NCBI GenBank assembly: GCA_944380295.1
Contig: CALWHE010000007.1
Span: 24,085-88,084, forward strand
Direction: 5' to 3'
DNA from: an uncultured Christensenellaceae bacterium
GTDB taxonomy: Bacteria > Bacillota > Clostridia > Christensenellales > UBA3700
DNA length: 64,000 nt
The notes beneath the pieces are model-generated. The model was not told where the DNA came from. It worked only from the letters and a program-made list of their open reading frames with translations, and ran no database searches. The stretch's first letter is position 1, and every line of letters starts with the position of its first letter. Below are positions 15,396 to 26,388 of the stretch, in pieces. Position numbers and translations under genes: made by a program.

Positions 15396-16802
15396 ATGAG
15401 CGAAAAGATGTGGGCGGGGAGATTTTCCGCGCAAGAGGACAAGAGGGTGAACGACTTCAACTCCTCCATTCGTTTTGACTGCCGCATGTATAAGCAGGAC
15501 ATCAAGGGCAGCATCGTGCATGCGCGCATGCTGGCGCGCCAAGGGATAATTTCCGGCGAGGACGCGGACAAGATAGAAGAGGGGCTTTTGTCTGTGATGA
15601 GCGATATCCAAAGCGGCAAACTGGCTTTCGATCCCGCCGCGGAAGATATTCATATGTTTGTGGAAGCGGAGCTTACAGCGCGCATCGGCGAGGCGGGCAA
15701 GCGCCTGCACACCGCGCGCAGCCGCAACGACCAGGTGGCGCTCGATCTGAAAATGTATCTGCGCGACGAGGTGAAGAGCGTTGCCGCTCTCGTGCTCGAA
15801 CTGGAAGAGGCGCTCACCGCGATCGCCGCGCGCCATACGCGCACGGTCATGCCCGGATACACGCACTTGCAGCGCGCTCAACCCGTGACCTTCGCCCACC
15901 ACCTCTGCGCCTATGCGGAGATGTTTTTGCGCGACCTCAAAAAGCTGAAAAACGCCGCGGAAAACATGGACGAATGCCCGCTGGGCAGCTGCGCTCTGGC
16001 GGGGACCACTTATCCCACGGACAGAATGTTCACGGCAAAAAAGCTGGGCTTTGCCCGCCCCTGCGGCAACTCCCTGGACGGGGTGAGCGACCGCGACTTT
16101 GTGATAGAAACGGCGGCGGTGGCGGCGCTTTTGATGACGCACCTCTCCCGCCTGGCGGAAGAGATAATTTTGTGGTGCAGCTGGGAGTTCAAGTTCATAG
16201 AGCTGGACGACGCCTTTGCCACCGGTTCTTCCATCATGCCGCAAAAGAAAAATCCTGACGTGGCGGAGCTGGTGCGCGGCAAGACGGGCAGGGTGATAGG
16301 CGACCTCAACGCGCTTTTGGTGATGATGAAGGGGCTGCCGCTTGCTTACGACAAAGACATGCAGGAAGACAAAGAAGCCGTCTTTGACGCGGTGGACACG
16401 CTCAAACTGTGCCTCACCACCGTCACGCCCATGCTACAAAGCATGAAGGTGAACGAGCAAAACATGCTTGCCGCCTGCAAAAAGGGCTTTGTCAACGCCA
16501 CTGACATGGCGGACTATCTGGTGAAAAAGGGCATGCCTTTCCGCACCGCATACAAGATAACGGGCACGCTGGTGGCTGAGTGCGTGAAGAGCGGCACGGG
16601 GCTGGAAGAGCTGCCGCTCGAACGGCTGAAAAAGGCGAGCGAGTTGTTCGGCGAGGACGTTTACCGAGCGATAGATCCGCTCACCTGCGTGACCAAGAGA
16701 GAATCGGAAGGCGGTCCCGCGCCGGAAGCGGTGGAGAGAGAGCTGCAAACGCTGGGTAAAAACCTGGCGGAGATGAAGGAATATTTCGCAAAGGGGAAGT
16801 GA
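15396..16802 (+). CDS. argH: Argininosuccinate lyase
   Basis: The 468-residue enzyme splits argininosuccinate into arginine and fumarate. The superfamily signature GSSIMPQKKNPD near residue 277, with the catalytic serine, is intact, as are the N-terminal MWAGRF and TARSRNDQ motifs. Length is normal. A short gap and the hairpin after argG precede it. It ends one base before argC, so translation is probably coupled. Confidence 0.97.
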   Translation: MSEKMWAGRFSAQEDKRVNDFNSSIRFDCRMYKQDIKGSIVHARMLARQGIISGEDADKIEEGLLSVMSDIQSGKLAFDPAAEDIHMFVEAELTARIGEAGKRLHTARSRNDQVALDLKMYLRDEVKSVAALVLELEEALTAIAARHTRTVMPGYTHLQRAQPVTFAHHLCAYAEMFLRDLKKLKNAAENMDECPLGSCALAGTTYPTDRMFTAKKLGFARPCGNSLDGVSDRDFVIETAAVAALLMTHLSRLAEEIILWCSWEFKFIELDDAFATGSSIMPQKKNPDVAELVRGKTGRVIGDLNALLVMMKGLPLAYDKDMQEDKEAVFDAVDTLKLCLTTVTPMLQSMKVNEQNMLAACKKGFVNATDMADYLVKKGMPFRTAYKITGTLVAECVKSGTGLEELPLERLKKASELFGEDVYRAIDPLTCVTKRESEGGPAPEAVERELQTLGKNLAEMKEYFAKGK

Positions 16803-16803
16803 A

Positions 16804-17838
16804 ATGGAAAAGATAAAAGCGGGCGTGATAGGCGCCACGGGATATGCGGGCGCGGAGCTGGTCAGACTGCTCTCACGCCACCCGCACGCGCAGGTGGAAG
16901 AGGTTTCTTCCGTCAGTTTCGAGGGCAAAAAACTCTCCGAAGTTTACCCTTCTTTGCTGGGCGTGTGCGACATGACGCTCACAAACGGAGAGGGCATCGA
17001 AGAGCGCTGCGACGTCATCTTTGCCTCTCTGCCGCACGGGTTGAGCGAGGAGAGGGCGGAGCGCGCTTTGAAGGCGGGCAAAAAGTTCATCGACCTGGGC
17101 GCGGACTTCCGTTTGGACAGCGCGGAGGAATACAACAAGTGGTATGGCAAAGAATACAAACTGCCTTATCTGCACGAGCAGAGCGTTTATTGCATACCGG
17201 AGCTGCACCGCGCGGCGCTCAAAGGCAGGAGCATCGTGGGCAATCCCGGCTGTTATCCCACTTCCGCCGCCCTGGCGCTGGCGCCGCTGATGAAGGAACG
17301 CCTTGCCGGCGGCGTTGTGATAGACGCCAAGTCGGGCGTGACCGGTTCGGGCAGGGGGCTTTCCGACACCACTCATTATCCCAACTGCAACGAGGCGTTT
17401 TCGCCTTATAAGGTGGCGTGCCACAGGCACACGCCGGAGATAGAGCAAACGCTCTCCAAACTGGCGGGAGAACAGGTGAAAATTACCTTTGTGCCCCACC
17501 TGCTGCCGCTCAACAGGGGCATCATCTCCACCTGCTATGCGGAGCTGAAAAAGCCGCTCACGGCGGAGCGGCTGCACGCGCTCTACACGCGGTTTTATGC
17601 GGAAGAGAGGTTTGTGCGCGTGATGCCGCTCGGCGCTTGCGCCAATCTGCGCAACGTGCGCATGTCCAACTTCTGCGACATCTCCGTGCACGCGGACGAA
17701 CATGCGGGCAGAGCGGTGATCGTTGCCGCCATAGACAATATGGTCAAAGGCGCGGCGGGGCAGGCGATACAAAACATGAACATACTTTTCGGACTGGACG
17801 AAGGCGAGGGGCTGGAATACGTCCCGCCGGCGTTTTAG
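16804..17838 (+). CDS. argC: N-acetyl-gamma-glutamyl-phosphate reductase
   Basis: The 344-residue NADPH-dependent enzyme makes N-acetylglutamate semialdehyde. The N-terminal GVIGATGYAGAELVRLL is the nucleotide-binding loop and GNPGCYPT holds the catalytic Cys150. The sequence is complete. It sits between argH and argJ with minimal spacing. Confidence 0.97.
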   Translation: MEKIKAGVIGATGYAGAELVRLLSRHPHAQVEEVSSVSFEGKKLSEVYPSLLGVCDMTLTNGEGIEERCDVIFASLPHGLSEERAERALKAGKKFIDLGADFRLDSAEEYNKWYGKEYKLPYLHEQSVYCIPELHRAALKGRSIVGNPGCYPTSAALALAPLMKERLAGGVVIDAKSGVTGSGRGLSDTTHYPNCNEAFSPYKVACHRHTPEIEQTLSKLAGEQVKITFVPHLLPLNRGIISTCYAELKKPLTAERLHALYTRFYAEERFVRVMPLGACANLRNVRMSNFCDISVHADEHAGRAVIVAAIDNMVKGAAGQAIQNMNILFGLDEGEGLEYVPPAF

Positions 17839-17846
17839 GAGGTAAA

Positions 17847-19061
17847 ATGAAAGAGATAAAAGGCGGCGTATGCGCTCCGCTGGGCTTTAAGGCGAACGGC
17901 GTGCACTGCGGCATACGCAAGAACAAGACCAAAGAAGATCTGGCGCTGCTCACGGCGGACGACATGTGTTCCGCGGCGGCGGTCTACACGACCAACAAGG
18001 TCAAGGGCGCGCCCATCACGGTGACCAAAGCCAATCTGCAAAACGGAAAGGCGCGCGTGCTCATCTGCAACAGCGGCAACGCCAACACCTGCAATGCCGA
18101 CGGCGTGCAGAAAGCGGAACGCATGTGCGAGCTTGCCGCGCAATTTACGGGCGCGGACAAGAGCGACGTCATCGTGGCTTCCACCGGCGTGATCGGTCAG
18201 ATACTGCCCATAGAGCCGATAGAGGCGGGCATGCCCGCTTTGGCGGCGGGACTTTCCCGCGAGGGCGGCGCCGCGGCGGCGCGCGCCATCATGACCACAG
18301 ACACCGTGCCCAAGGAGTTCGCCCGCGAGGCGCTCATCGGCGGCAAAAGCGTGCGCGTGGGCGCCATGGCAAAGGGCAGCGGCATGATCCATCCCAACAT
18401 GGCAACGCTTTTATGCTTTGTCACCACAGACGCAGCCCTTTCTCCCGCCATGCTGGACAAGGCGCTGCACGCGGCGGTGGCGGACACGCTCAACATGGTG
18501 AGCATAGACGGGGACACTTCCACCAACGATATGCTCACCGTGATGGCTTCCGGCAAGAGCGGCATAAAAGAAATAACGGAGGAGGGCGAGGAATATGCGG
18601 CGTTTTTGGCTTTGCTTACCGCCGTGCTCACGGACGTTTCGCGCGCCATAGCCAAAGACGGCGAGGGCGCCACCAGACTGCTTGAATGCAAAGTGAGCGG
18701 CGCGCCCGACGTGCCCACCGCCAAAAAGATAGCCAAAAGCGTGGTGTGCTCTTCCCTTTTGAAGGCGGCGATCTCCGCCGCGGACGCCAACTGGGGCAGG
18801 GTGCTGTGCGCCATCGGCTATGCGGACGCGCAGTTCGACATAGACAAAATAGACGTGGATCTCTGCTCCGCGGCGGGCAGGGTGGCGGTGTGCCGCGGCG
18901 GCTCCGGCGTGCCCTTTGACGAAGAAGAGGCAACGGCGGTGCTCTCTCCCGATGAAGTCACCGTGGAAGTGAACTGCAATTCGGGTCCCGCCCGCGCCAC
19001 CGCGTGGGGCTGCGACCTTACTTGCGATTATGTGAAGATAAACGCGGATTACCGCACCTGA
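17847..19061 (+). CDS. argJ: Glutamate N-acetyltransferase / amino-acid acetyltransferase
   Basis: The 404-residue precursor cleaves itself at the conserved HPNMAT/LL site; Thr187 becomes the nucleophile of the beta subunit. ArgJ recycles the acetyl group from N-acetylornithine to glutamate. Many homologues also use acetyl-CoA, which would supply the first step here because no argA is seen. The ATG at 17847 follows AGGAGG; the frame is open further upstream inside argC but has no start signal there. The gene lies 8 bp after argC and 7 bp before argB. Confidence 0.96.
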   Translation: MKEIKGGVCAPLGFKANGVHCGIRKNKTKEDLALLTADDMCSAAAVYTTNKVKGAPITVTKANLQNGKARVLICNSGNANTCNADGVQKAERMCELAAQFTGADKSDVIVASTGVIGQILPIEPIEAGMPALAAGLSREGGAAAARAIMTTDTVPKEFAREALIGGKSVRVGAMAKGSGMIHPNMATLLCFVTTDAALSPAMLDKALHAAVADTLNMVSIDGDTSTNDMLTVMASGKSGIKEITEEGEEYAAFLALLTAVLTDVSRAIAKDGEGATRLLECKVSGAPDVPTAKKIAKSVVCSSLLKAAISAADANWGRVLCAIGYADAQFDIDKIDVDLCSAAGRVAVCRGGSGVPFDEEEATAVLSPDEVTVEVNCNSGPARATAWGCDLTCDYVKINADYRT

Positions 19062-19068
19062 GGGGATC

Positions 19069-19935
19069 ATGGATAACGAGATAAAAACGGACATAAATAC
19101 CAAAGCCGCCATTTTGAGCAACGCGCTGCCGCATATCCAAAGATATTACGGCAAAGTGGTGGTGGTCAAATACGGCGGCAACGCCATGCTCAGCGAACAG
19201 CTCAAAGACGCGGTCATGCACGACATCGTCATGCTTTCGCTCATCGGCGTCAAGGTGGTGCTGGTGCACGGCGGCGGACCGGAGATAAGCGAAATGCTGA
19301 AAAGGGTGGGCAAAGAACCCGTCTTTATCAACGGCTTGCGCTATACGGACAAGGAGACCGCCGACATCGTGCTGATGGTGCTGGGCGGCAAGGTGAACAA
19401 AGGGCTTGTGAACAAGCTGGAAGCCTGCGGCGGCAGGGCGCTGGGCTTGTGCGGCTGCGACGGCGGCATGATCACCGCGCAAAAGCGCACGGGCGTGGAT
19501 CTGGGATATGTGGGCGAGGTCAAAGACGTGGACGTGCGCCCCATACGCGACGCGCTGGATAACGGTTATATCCCCGTGATAGCCACCGTTTCCTGCGGCG
19601 AGGACGGACAGATCTACAACATCAACGCCGACACGGCGGCGGCGCGCATAGCCGCGGCTCTGCACGCGGAAAACCTGGTGCTGATGACGGACGTGCGCGG
19701 ACTTTTGATGGACAAGGACGACGAAAGCACGCTGATAAGCGAAGTGAACGTGTCCGACGTGCCCGTGCTGGTCAAAAAGGGCGTCATCTCCGGCGGCATG
19801 ATCCCCAAAGTGGACTGCTGCGTGGAGGCGGTCAGACGCGGCGTGAAGCAGTCCATCATCATAGACGGGCGCATACCGCACGCGATATTGATAGACATGC
19901 TCACCGGCGAAGGCGTGGGCACGCTGTTCAAGTGA
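19069..19935 (+). CDS. argB: Acetylglutamate kinase
   Basis: The 288-residue amino-acid kinase phosphorylates N-acetylglutamate. Visible motifs are VVVKYGGNAM (about 26-35), VLVHGGGPEI (about 64-73) and the C-terminal GGMIPKVDCC block. The long N-terminal helix region before the kinase core resembles arginine-feedback-inhibited hexameric forms, but inhibition is inferred only. Confidence 0.97.
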   Translation: MDNEIKTDINTKAAILSNALPHIQRYYGKVVVVKYGGNAMLSEQLKDAVMHDIVMLSLIGVKVVLVHGGGPEISEMLKRVGKEPVFINGLRYTDKETADIVLMVLGGKVNKGLVNKLEACGGRALGLCGCDGGMITAQKRTGVDLGYVGEVKDVDVRPIRDALDNGYIPVIATVSCGEDGQIYNINADTAAARIAAALHAENLVLMTDVRGLLMDKDDESTLISEVNVSDVPVLVKKGVISGGMIPKVDCCVEAVRRGVKQSIIIDGRIPHAILIDMLTGEGVGTLFK

Positions 19936-19941
19936 GGAGAT

Positions 19942-21099
19942 ATGGACGGGATAAAGGACAAGGACAGGAAGTATATCGCCGGCACTTACGGCAGATACGA
20001 TCTGCACATCGTGCGCGGCAGCGGCACGGAGTGTGAGGACGAAAAGGGCAAAAAGTATATAGACCTGGGCAGCGGCATAGGCGTAAATTGCCTGGGCTGG
20101 TGCGACGCGGGTTGGATAAAGGCGGTGGAAGAGCAGCTGGAAAAACTGCAACACACTTCCAACCTCTATTATTCCGCGCCGGACGCGCAACTGGCGGAGG
20201 CGCTCTGCACGCGCACGGGCTATAAAAAAGTGTTTTTCTGCAACTCGGGCGCGGAAGCCAACGAAGCCGCCATCAAGACCGCGCGCAAGTATTCTTTTGA
20301 CAAATACGGCGCGGGCAGGGATACGATCGTCACGCTGAACAAGTCTTTCCACGGCAGGACGATGGCAACGCTCACCGCCACGGCTCAACCCGCCATGCAC
20401 AACTGGTTTTTCCCCTTTAACGGCGGCTTTGCCTATTGCGACAAGGACATGCGGAGCATAAAGGCGCAAAAAAACGTCTGCGCCGTGATGGCGGAATTCA
20501 TTCAGGGCGAGGGCGGCGTTATCCCGCTGGACAAGGCGTTCGTGCGCGAGCTTGCCGACTGGTGCGCGCAAAACGACGTGCTCCTGATCGCCGATGAAGT
20601 GCAGACGGGCGTGGGGCGCACCGGCACTTTTTTGTGCAGCGAGCAGTTCGGCGTGACCCCCGACATCACCACGCTCGCCAAGGGCTTGGGCGGCGGACTG
20701 CCCGTGGGTGCCGTGCTGATTGGCGAAAAGTGTGAAAACACGCTGAGCGCGGGCATGCACGGTTCCACCTTCGGCGGCAATCCCGTGGTGTGCGCGGGCG
20801 GCGTTTATATCCTCTCCCGCATAGACGAAAAACTCTTGCAAGAGGTGAGAGAAAAGGGCGAATTCGTCAAAGCGCGCCTTCAAGGCGTGAAGGGCGTGAA
20901 GAGCGTGAGCGGCTTGGGACTTATGCTGGGCATAGAGCTTGAAGAAAAAAGCGCCGCCGACGTGGTGAAAGCATGTATCGCGCGCGGCGTTATCCCGCTC
21001 ACGGCAAAAGAAAAAGTGCGCCTGCTGCCCCCGCTCGTCATCACGCGCGAACAGCTGGAAAGGGCGCTCGACGTGCTGGCGGACGTGATAGCAGAATAA
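19942..21099 (+). CDS. argD: Acetylornithine aminotransferase
   Basis: The 385-residue class III PLP enzyme converts N-acetylglutamate semialdehyde to N-acetylornithine. FCNSGAEANEAAIK is the cofactor phosphate-binding region, LIADEVQTGVGRTG the pyridine-binding Asp region, and LAKGLGGGLPVGA contains the Schiff-base lysine. Full length. It is the last gene before the repeat array that interrupts the arg cluster. Confidence 0.96.
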   Translation: MDGIKDKDRKYIAGTYGRYDLHIVRGSGTECEDEKGKKYIDLGSGIGVNCLGWCDAGWIKAVEEQLEKLQHTSNLYYSAPDAQLAEALCTRTGYKKVFFCNSGAEANEAAIKTARKYSFDKYGAGRDTIVTLNKSFHGRTMATLTATAQPAMHNWFFPFNGGFAYCDKDMRSIKAQKNVCAVMAEFIQGEGGVIPLDKAFVRELADWCAQNDVLLIADEVQTGVGRTGTFLCSEQFGVTPDITTLAKGLGGGLPVGAVLIGEKCENTLSAGMHGSTFGGNPVVCAGGVYILSRIDEKLLQEVREKGEFVKARLQGVKGVKSVSGLGLMLGIELEEKSAADVVKACIARGVIPLTAKEKVRLLPPLVITREQLERALDVLADVIAE

Positions 21100-21160
21100 A
21101 CAAAAAGTCGTTAAAAACCGGCAAGCGGTCGGCAAAAACCGCAATAGCAAAATTTGGCAC

Positions 21161-21189
21161 TTGAAAAACAAATGCTTATATGCTATGAT
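21161..21189 (+). promoter_or_regulatory. Promoter reading into the repeat array and argF
   Basis: TTGAAA (21161-21166), 17-nt spacer, TATGAT (21184-21189). If used, argF would have a leader of about 1 kb formed by the repeats. Confidence 0.65.
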
Positions 21190-21197
21190 GTATATAT

Positions 21198-21357
21198 GCC
21201 GCCGGTCGGCTTTGTTCGGACGCCGCGGGCGCGGTCTTTCCGGCGCCTCTGCGCAAGCCGTCGCTCGACGTAGCGCTGCTACGACTTCGCTCCGTCTTGC
21301 GCAGATCCGTCCGAAAATACCTGCGCCGGCAGCGCCCGCCCAAAGCCTCCCGGCGGC
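21198..21357 (-). repeat. Foldback element, second family, inverted copy (160 bp)
   Basis: The ends start and finish with GCCGCCGG and its complement. About 26 nt of arm are complementary with roughly five mismatches. The core, read on the minus strand, contains CGTAGCAGCGCTACG and TCGAGCGACGGCTT, shared with the direct repeats at 21507-22194. The arms differ from those of the right-hand copy. Confidence 0.7.
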
Positions 21358-21433
21358 AGAAGAGAACGGACGGGACATGAGGTCGGTAGTTCAAGATCGG
21401 TGATAAATGATAGAGTAAGCCGTATGTTGGGGC

Positions 21434-22194
21434 AGGAGCGCACGGGCGCCGAAAAGAGCGAGAACAGCCGTATTCATAATGCAGCGAAAAAGATAAAGTA
21501 AACACATTGCCGCCGACGGGGCTGGGAAAGGCGGTATCGGCACAGGTATTTTCGAGCGGATCTGCGCAAGACGGAACGAAGGCGTGGAAGCGATACGGTC
21601 AAGCGACGGTTTACGCGCAGGCGCCGAAAAGAGCGAGAACAGTCGTATTTATAATGCGGCGAAAAAGATAAAGTAAATACATTGCCGCCGACGGGCTTGG
21701 GAAAGGCGGTATCGGCACGGAGATTTTCGAGCGGATACGTGCAAGGCGGAGAGAAGGCGTAGCAGCGCTACGTCGAGCGACGGCTTACGCGCAGGCGCCG
21801 GAAAGAGGGTGAACAGCCGCGTGTATAGTGCGGCGAAGAACAAAGACAAAACAAACTTGCCGCCGACGAGGTTGGGAAAGGCGGTATCGGCACGGAGATT
21901 TTCGAGCGGATACGTGCAAGGCGGAGAGAAGGCGTAGCAGCGCTACGTCGAGCGACGGCTTACGCGCAGGCGCCGGAAAGAGGGTGAACAGCCGCGTGTA
22001 TAGTGCGGCGAAGAACAAAGACAAAACAAACTTGCCGCCGACGAGGTTGGGAAAGGCGGTATCGGCACGGAGATTTTCGAGCGGATACGTGCAAGGCGGA
22101 GAGAAGGCGTAGCAGCGCTACGTCGAGCGACGGCTTGCGCGGAGGCGCCGAAAAGAACGTGCCCAGACCGCCTTTCCCAACCCCGGCGGCGGCA
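21434..22194 (+). repeat. Tandem array, 175-bp period, ending in a complete foldback element
   Basis: Unit starts (TTGCCGCCGACG) fall at 21507, 21682, 21857 and 22032, exactly 175 bp apart. They are preceded by the tail of an earlier unit from 21434. Each unit carries CCGCC/GGCGG, CGTAGC/GCTACG and GTCG/CGAC hairpins. Only the last unit has a right arm: 22033-22060 and 22167-22194 are complementary at 26 of 28 positions. The first full unit is the most diverged and the last two are nearly identical, suggesting expansion from the right. Open frames in the array on either strand are by-products of the repeat. Confidence 0.85.
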
Positions 22195-22217
22195 GAAAAG
22201 AACAAAAGGAGGAAAAG

Positions 22218-23116
<899 letters not shown>

Positions 23117-23120
<4 letters not shown>

Positions 23121-23809
23121 TAAAAACCGTTTATAGGGCGGGCGATATGCCCATCTTTCAGGCGGACGGCGGAGATCTTTCCGCCGTGTCCGCCTTTTTG
23201 GACGCGGGCAGGAGAGCCTTGGCGCGCATAGAGTTTTTTTATCCTTATAAAGAGGAAGAGCTTGTCGCCGTGCTGGAAAAGGGCTGTTTTCTCTGCGCCG
23301 CGGACGGGGAGAAGATAGCGGGCTGTTTTGCCCTGGATACGGATAAAACTTACGGCGCACAGCTGGCACGGACGGTGAGGGAATGCACGCGCGGAGCGCT
23401 TGCGCCCCGTTATGCCTATGAAACGTCCGGACTGATGGTGGACGCCGCCCACCGCCGCCGCGGCATTGCCGGGGCGCTGGCGGACGCGGTGATGGCGGAA
23501 GCGCAAAAGCGCGTGCCGCACGACTTTTTATGCGGCGTGGTTCAGCTGGAAAATATCGCCAGCATGTCCGTTTTTTTAAGCCGCGGCTTTGTGCTCGCCG
23601 GCGTTTACGCCATGGGCGGGGAATACGATTTCGGTTACTTCGTTCGCCCTGCCGCCGCGCCGCTGCGGGCGGAAGGCAAAGAGGGGGAAGAGGTGCCCTT
23701 CCGCGACATGGACGGGCATAAAAGAGCGCTGGCGCAGGGGCGCGTGGGCGCAAAGCTGACAGAAATCGGCATTGTGTATCTTCCCTTGAAAAAAGAGGAA
23801 AAAGCGTAA
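23117..23809 (+). CDS. GNAT family N-acetyltransferase
   Basis: The 230-residue product has a GNAT core: ETSGLMVDAAHRRRGIAGAL (about 95-114) is the beta4 plus acetyl-CoA pyrophosphate loop, and VVQLENIASMSVFLSRGF is the later motif B region. Substrate unknown. The ATGA overlap with argF means coupled translation, so a role near arginine metabolism is possible but not shown. The C-terminal 50 residues do not match the domain. Confidence 0.8.
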
Positions 23810-23849
23810 GGCAAACCGTTGCCGGGCGTTTTCCCCGCGTTTGCGCACG

Positions 23850-23896
23850 GCGCGGCGCCCGCTTTTTTGAAGTGCGAGCGGCGGCGCGCTTTTTTT
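23850..23896 (+). terminator. Terminator after argF-GNAT
   Basis: A GC-rich hairpin with an internal bulge (GCGCG with CGCGC outside, CCGCT with AGCGG inside) is followed by seven T. Confidence 0.6.
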
Positions 23897-23933
23897 CTAG
23901 CAACTATTCGTCTTATATCTCCGCGTAAAAGCC

Positions 23934-23962
23934 TTGCAATACAATATCTTGTGTGGTATAAT
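23934..23962 (+). promoter_or_regulatory. Promoter of the pfl operon
   Basis: TTGCAA (23934-23939), 17-nt spacer, TATAAT (23957-23962). It implies a leader of about 195 nt before pflB in which no known regulatory RNA is recognised. Confidence 0.75.
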
Positions 23963-24165
23963 CAAAATGCGTTCAAGATATTGCGTTTTTTATTGCGGCG
24001 CAGATGTCGAAAAAATATATCTTGCGGCTATAAGTCGGGCAATATCGAACCGCTCTCGGAGCGGCGGACCAGAACGTGAAAAAGCGGGGAGAGTTGCATT
24101 TGCAACAGCATAAAATTTTCCCGTGCGCTATGATACATGTGTAATCAAATTTAAGAGGTAGACAG

Positions 24166-26388
24166 ATGGAAGCCTGGAGAGATTTTGTCAAAGGTAACTG
24201 GAACAACGCGATCGACGTGCGCGATTTCATCAACAAAAATTACACGCCTTACGACGGCGGCGCGGAGTTTTTGTGCGGTCCCACGCCGCGCACCAAGACG
24301 GTTTACGCCCACGTGGAAGAGCTTTTGCAGGAAGAGCACCGCAAGGGCGTGCTGGACGTGGATACGGAGCACGTATCTTCGATTTTGGCGTTTCCTCCCG
24401 GATACGTGGACAGGGAGCGCGACATCATCGTGGGCTTGCAGACGGACGCGCCTTTGAAGAGGGCGGTCAATCCCTTTGCCGGACTGAGAATGTGCAAACA
24501 GGCGTGCGAGGCATACGGGTATACGCTTTCGGACAAGGTGCTGGAAGAGTTTGCTTACCGCACCACGCATAACGACGCGGTCTTTCACGTTTACAGCAAG
24601 GAGATGCGCACGGCGCGCCACACGGGCGTGATAACCGGTCTGCCTGACGCCTACGCGCGCGGCAGGATCATCGGCGATTATCGCCGCATAGCCCTTTACG
24701 GCATGGACTATCTGATAGAGAACAAGCAAAAGGACAAAGAGGCGCTGCAAAAAAAGCCCATGACGGAAGAAAACATCCGTCTGATAGAAGAGCTTTATAA
24801 GCAGATAGACTTTATGAACCGCTTGAAGACCATGGCGGCGCAATACGGCTGCGACATCTCCCGTCCGGCGGAAAACGCCAAAGAGGCGGTGCAATGGCTC
24901 TACTTCGGCTATCTGGGCGCGGTCAAGGAGCAGAACGGCGCAGCCAACTCCATTGGCAGGATCTCCACCTTTTTGGACATATACTTCGAGCGCGATCTGC
25001 GCGAGGGCACGCTCACGGAAGAGGCGGCGCAGGAGATAATAGACGACTTTATCATCAAGCTGCGCCTGGTCAGGCATCTGCGCACGCCCGAATACAACGA
25101 GGTGTTTGCCGGCGATCCCACCTGGGTGACCATGTCGGAAGCGGGCATCGCCTTGGACGGCAGACACATGGTGACCAAAAACGCTTACCGTGTGCTCAAC
25201 ACCCTTTACAACCTCGGCTCTTCCGCAGAGCCCAACATCACCGTTTTGTGGAGCGAACAGCTGCCGGAAACTTACAAGAAGTTCTGCGCCAAAGTGTCCA
25301 TAGACACGGACTCCATCCAATACGAAAACGACGACGTCATGCGTCCCGTCTACGACGACGATTACGCCATCGCCTGCTGCGTGTCCGCCATGCGCGTGGG
25401 CAAGCAGATGCAATACTTCGGCGCGCGCTGCAACCTGGCAAAGGTGCTGCTGATGGCGCTCAACGGCGGCAGGGACGAGATAAGCGGTATCCAGGTGGGT
25501 CCCAAGGGCAAGACCTTCAAAGAGGGGGTGCTCGACTATGAAGAAGTGGTGAAGGCGTTCAAAAAATACTGCGCGTGGATGGCGAAGCTTTACGTCAACA
25601 CGCTCAACGTCATTCACTATATGCATGACAAATACGCCTATGAGCGCCTGATGATGAGCCTGCACGATACAAACGTGGAGAGGCTGATGGCGTTTGGCAT
25701 CAGCGGTTTTTCCGTGCTGGCAGACAGTTTGAGCGCCATCAAATACGCCAAGGTCAAAGCCGTCAAGGACGAGCGCGGCATCATCTCCGACTTTGTCACG
25801 GAAGGCGACTTCCCCAAATACGGCAACGATGACGACAGGGCGGACGATATAGCCAAAGCCATTGCGGAATACTTCTATGAGCAGCTTTGCAAACACAAGA
25901 AGTATCGCGGCGCCGTGACCACGCTTTCCATTTTGACCATCACGTCAAACGTGATGTATGGCAAAAAGACAGGCTCCACGCCGGACGGCAGGAAGAAGGG
26001 CGAACCGTTTGCGCCCGGCGCCAACCCCATGCACGGCAGGGACAGCCACGGCGCGCTCGCCTCGCTCAACTCGGTGGCAAAGCTGCGTTACTCCTGCTGC
26101 CGCGACGGCATCTCCAACACCTTCTCCGTCACGCCGGAAGTGCTGGGACATGAGGAAGGAGAGAGGGTGGAACGCCTGGTGCATATGCTGGACGGTTACT
26201 TTGCGCAGGACGCCCATCACCTCAACGTCAACGTGCTCAACAGGCAAAAGCTGATAGACGCGATGAACGATCCCACCCTTTATCCCAACCTCACCATTCG
26301 CGTGAGCGGATATGCGGTCAACTTCAACAAGCTCAACCGTGAACAGCAGCAGGAAGTCATCAACCGCACCTTCCATTCCAGTTTGTGA
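24166..26388 (+). CDS. pflB: Formate acetyltransferase (pyruvate formate-lyase)
   Basis: The 740-residue glycyl-radical enzyme cleaves pyruvate with CoA to acetyl-CoA and formate, the main anaerobic fate of pyruvate. The adjacent active-site cysteines are Cys404-Cys405 in [10 protein letters not shown], and the radical site is Gly715 in RVSGYAVNF near the C-terminus. AGAGG precedes the ATG. The activase gene starts within the stop codon, so both are made together. Oxygen sensitivity implies a strictly anaerobic life or strong regulation. Confidence 0.97.
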   Translation: MEAWRDFVKGNWNNAIDVRDFINKNYTPYDGGAEFLCGPTPRTKTVYAHVEELLQEEHRKGVLDVDTEHVSSILAFPPGYVDRERDIIVGLQTDAPLKRAVNPFAGLRMCKQACEAYGYTLSDKVLEEFAYRTTHNDAVFHVYSKEMRTARHTGVITGLPDAYARGRIIGDYRRIALYGMDYLIENKQKDKEALQKKPMTEENIRLIEELYKQIDFMNRLKTMAAQYGCDISRPAENAKEAVQWLYFGYLGAVKEQNGAANSIGRISTFLDIYFERDLREGTLTEEAAQEIIDDFIIKLRLVRHLRTPEYNEVFAGDPTWVTMSEAGIALDGRHMVTKNAYRVLNTLYNLGSSAEPNITVLWSEQLPETYKKFCAKVSIDTDSIQYENDDVMRPVYDDDYAIACCVSAMRVGKQMQYFGARCNLAKVLLMALNGGRDEISGIQVGPKGKTFKEGVLDYEEVVKAFKKYCAWMAKLYVNTLNVIHYMHDKYAYERLMMSLHDTNVERLMAFGISGFSVLADSLSAIKYAKVKAVKDERGIISDFVTEGDFPKYGNDDDRADDIAKAIAEYFYEQLCKHKKYRGAVTTLSILTITSNVMYGKKTGSTPDGRKKGEPFAPGANPMHGRDSHGALASLNSVAKLRYSCCRDGISNTFSVTPEVLGHEEGERVERLVHMLDGYFAQDAHHLNVNVLNRQKLIDAMNDPTLYPNLTIRVSGYAVNFNKLNREQQQEVINRTFHSSL

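Noticed and set aside
19018..21378. Nearly 790-codon minus-strand frame opposite argB and argD
   Set aside because: It is antisense to two complete arginine biosynthesis genes; its His/Ala/Val-rich composition is typical of shadow frames in this genome.
21507..22194. CRISPR array or integron attC array
   Set aside because: The period is 175 bp with nearly whole-unit identity, not short repeats with unique spacers. There are no cas genes, integrase or cassettes.
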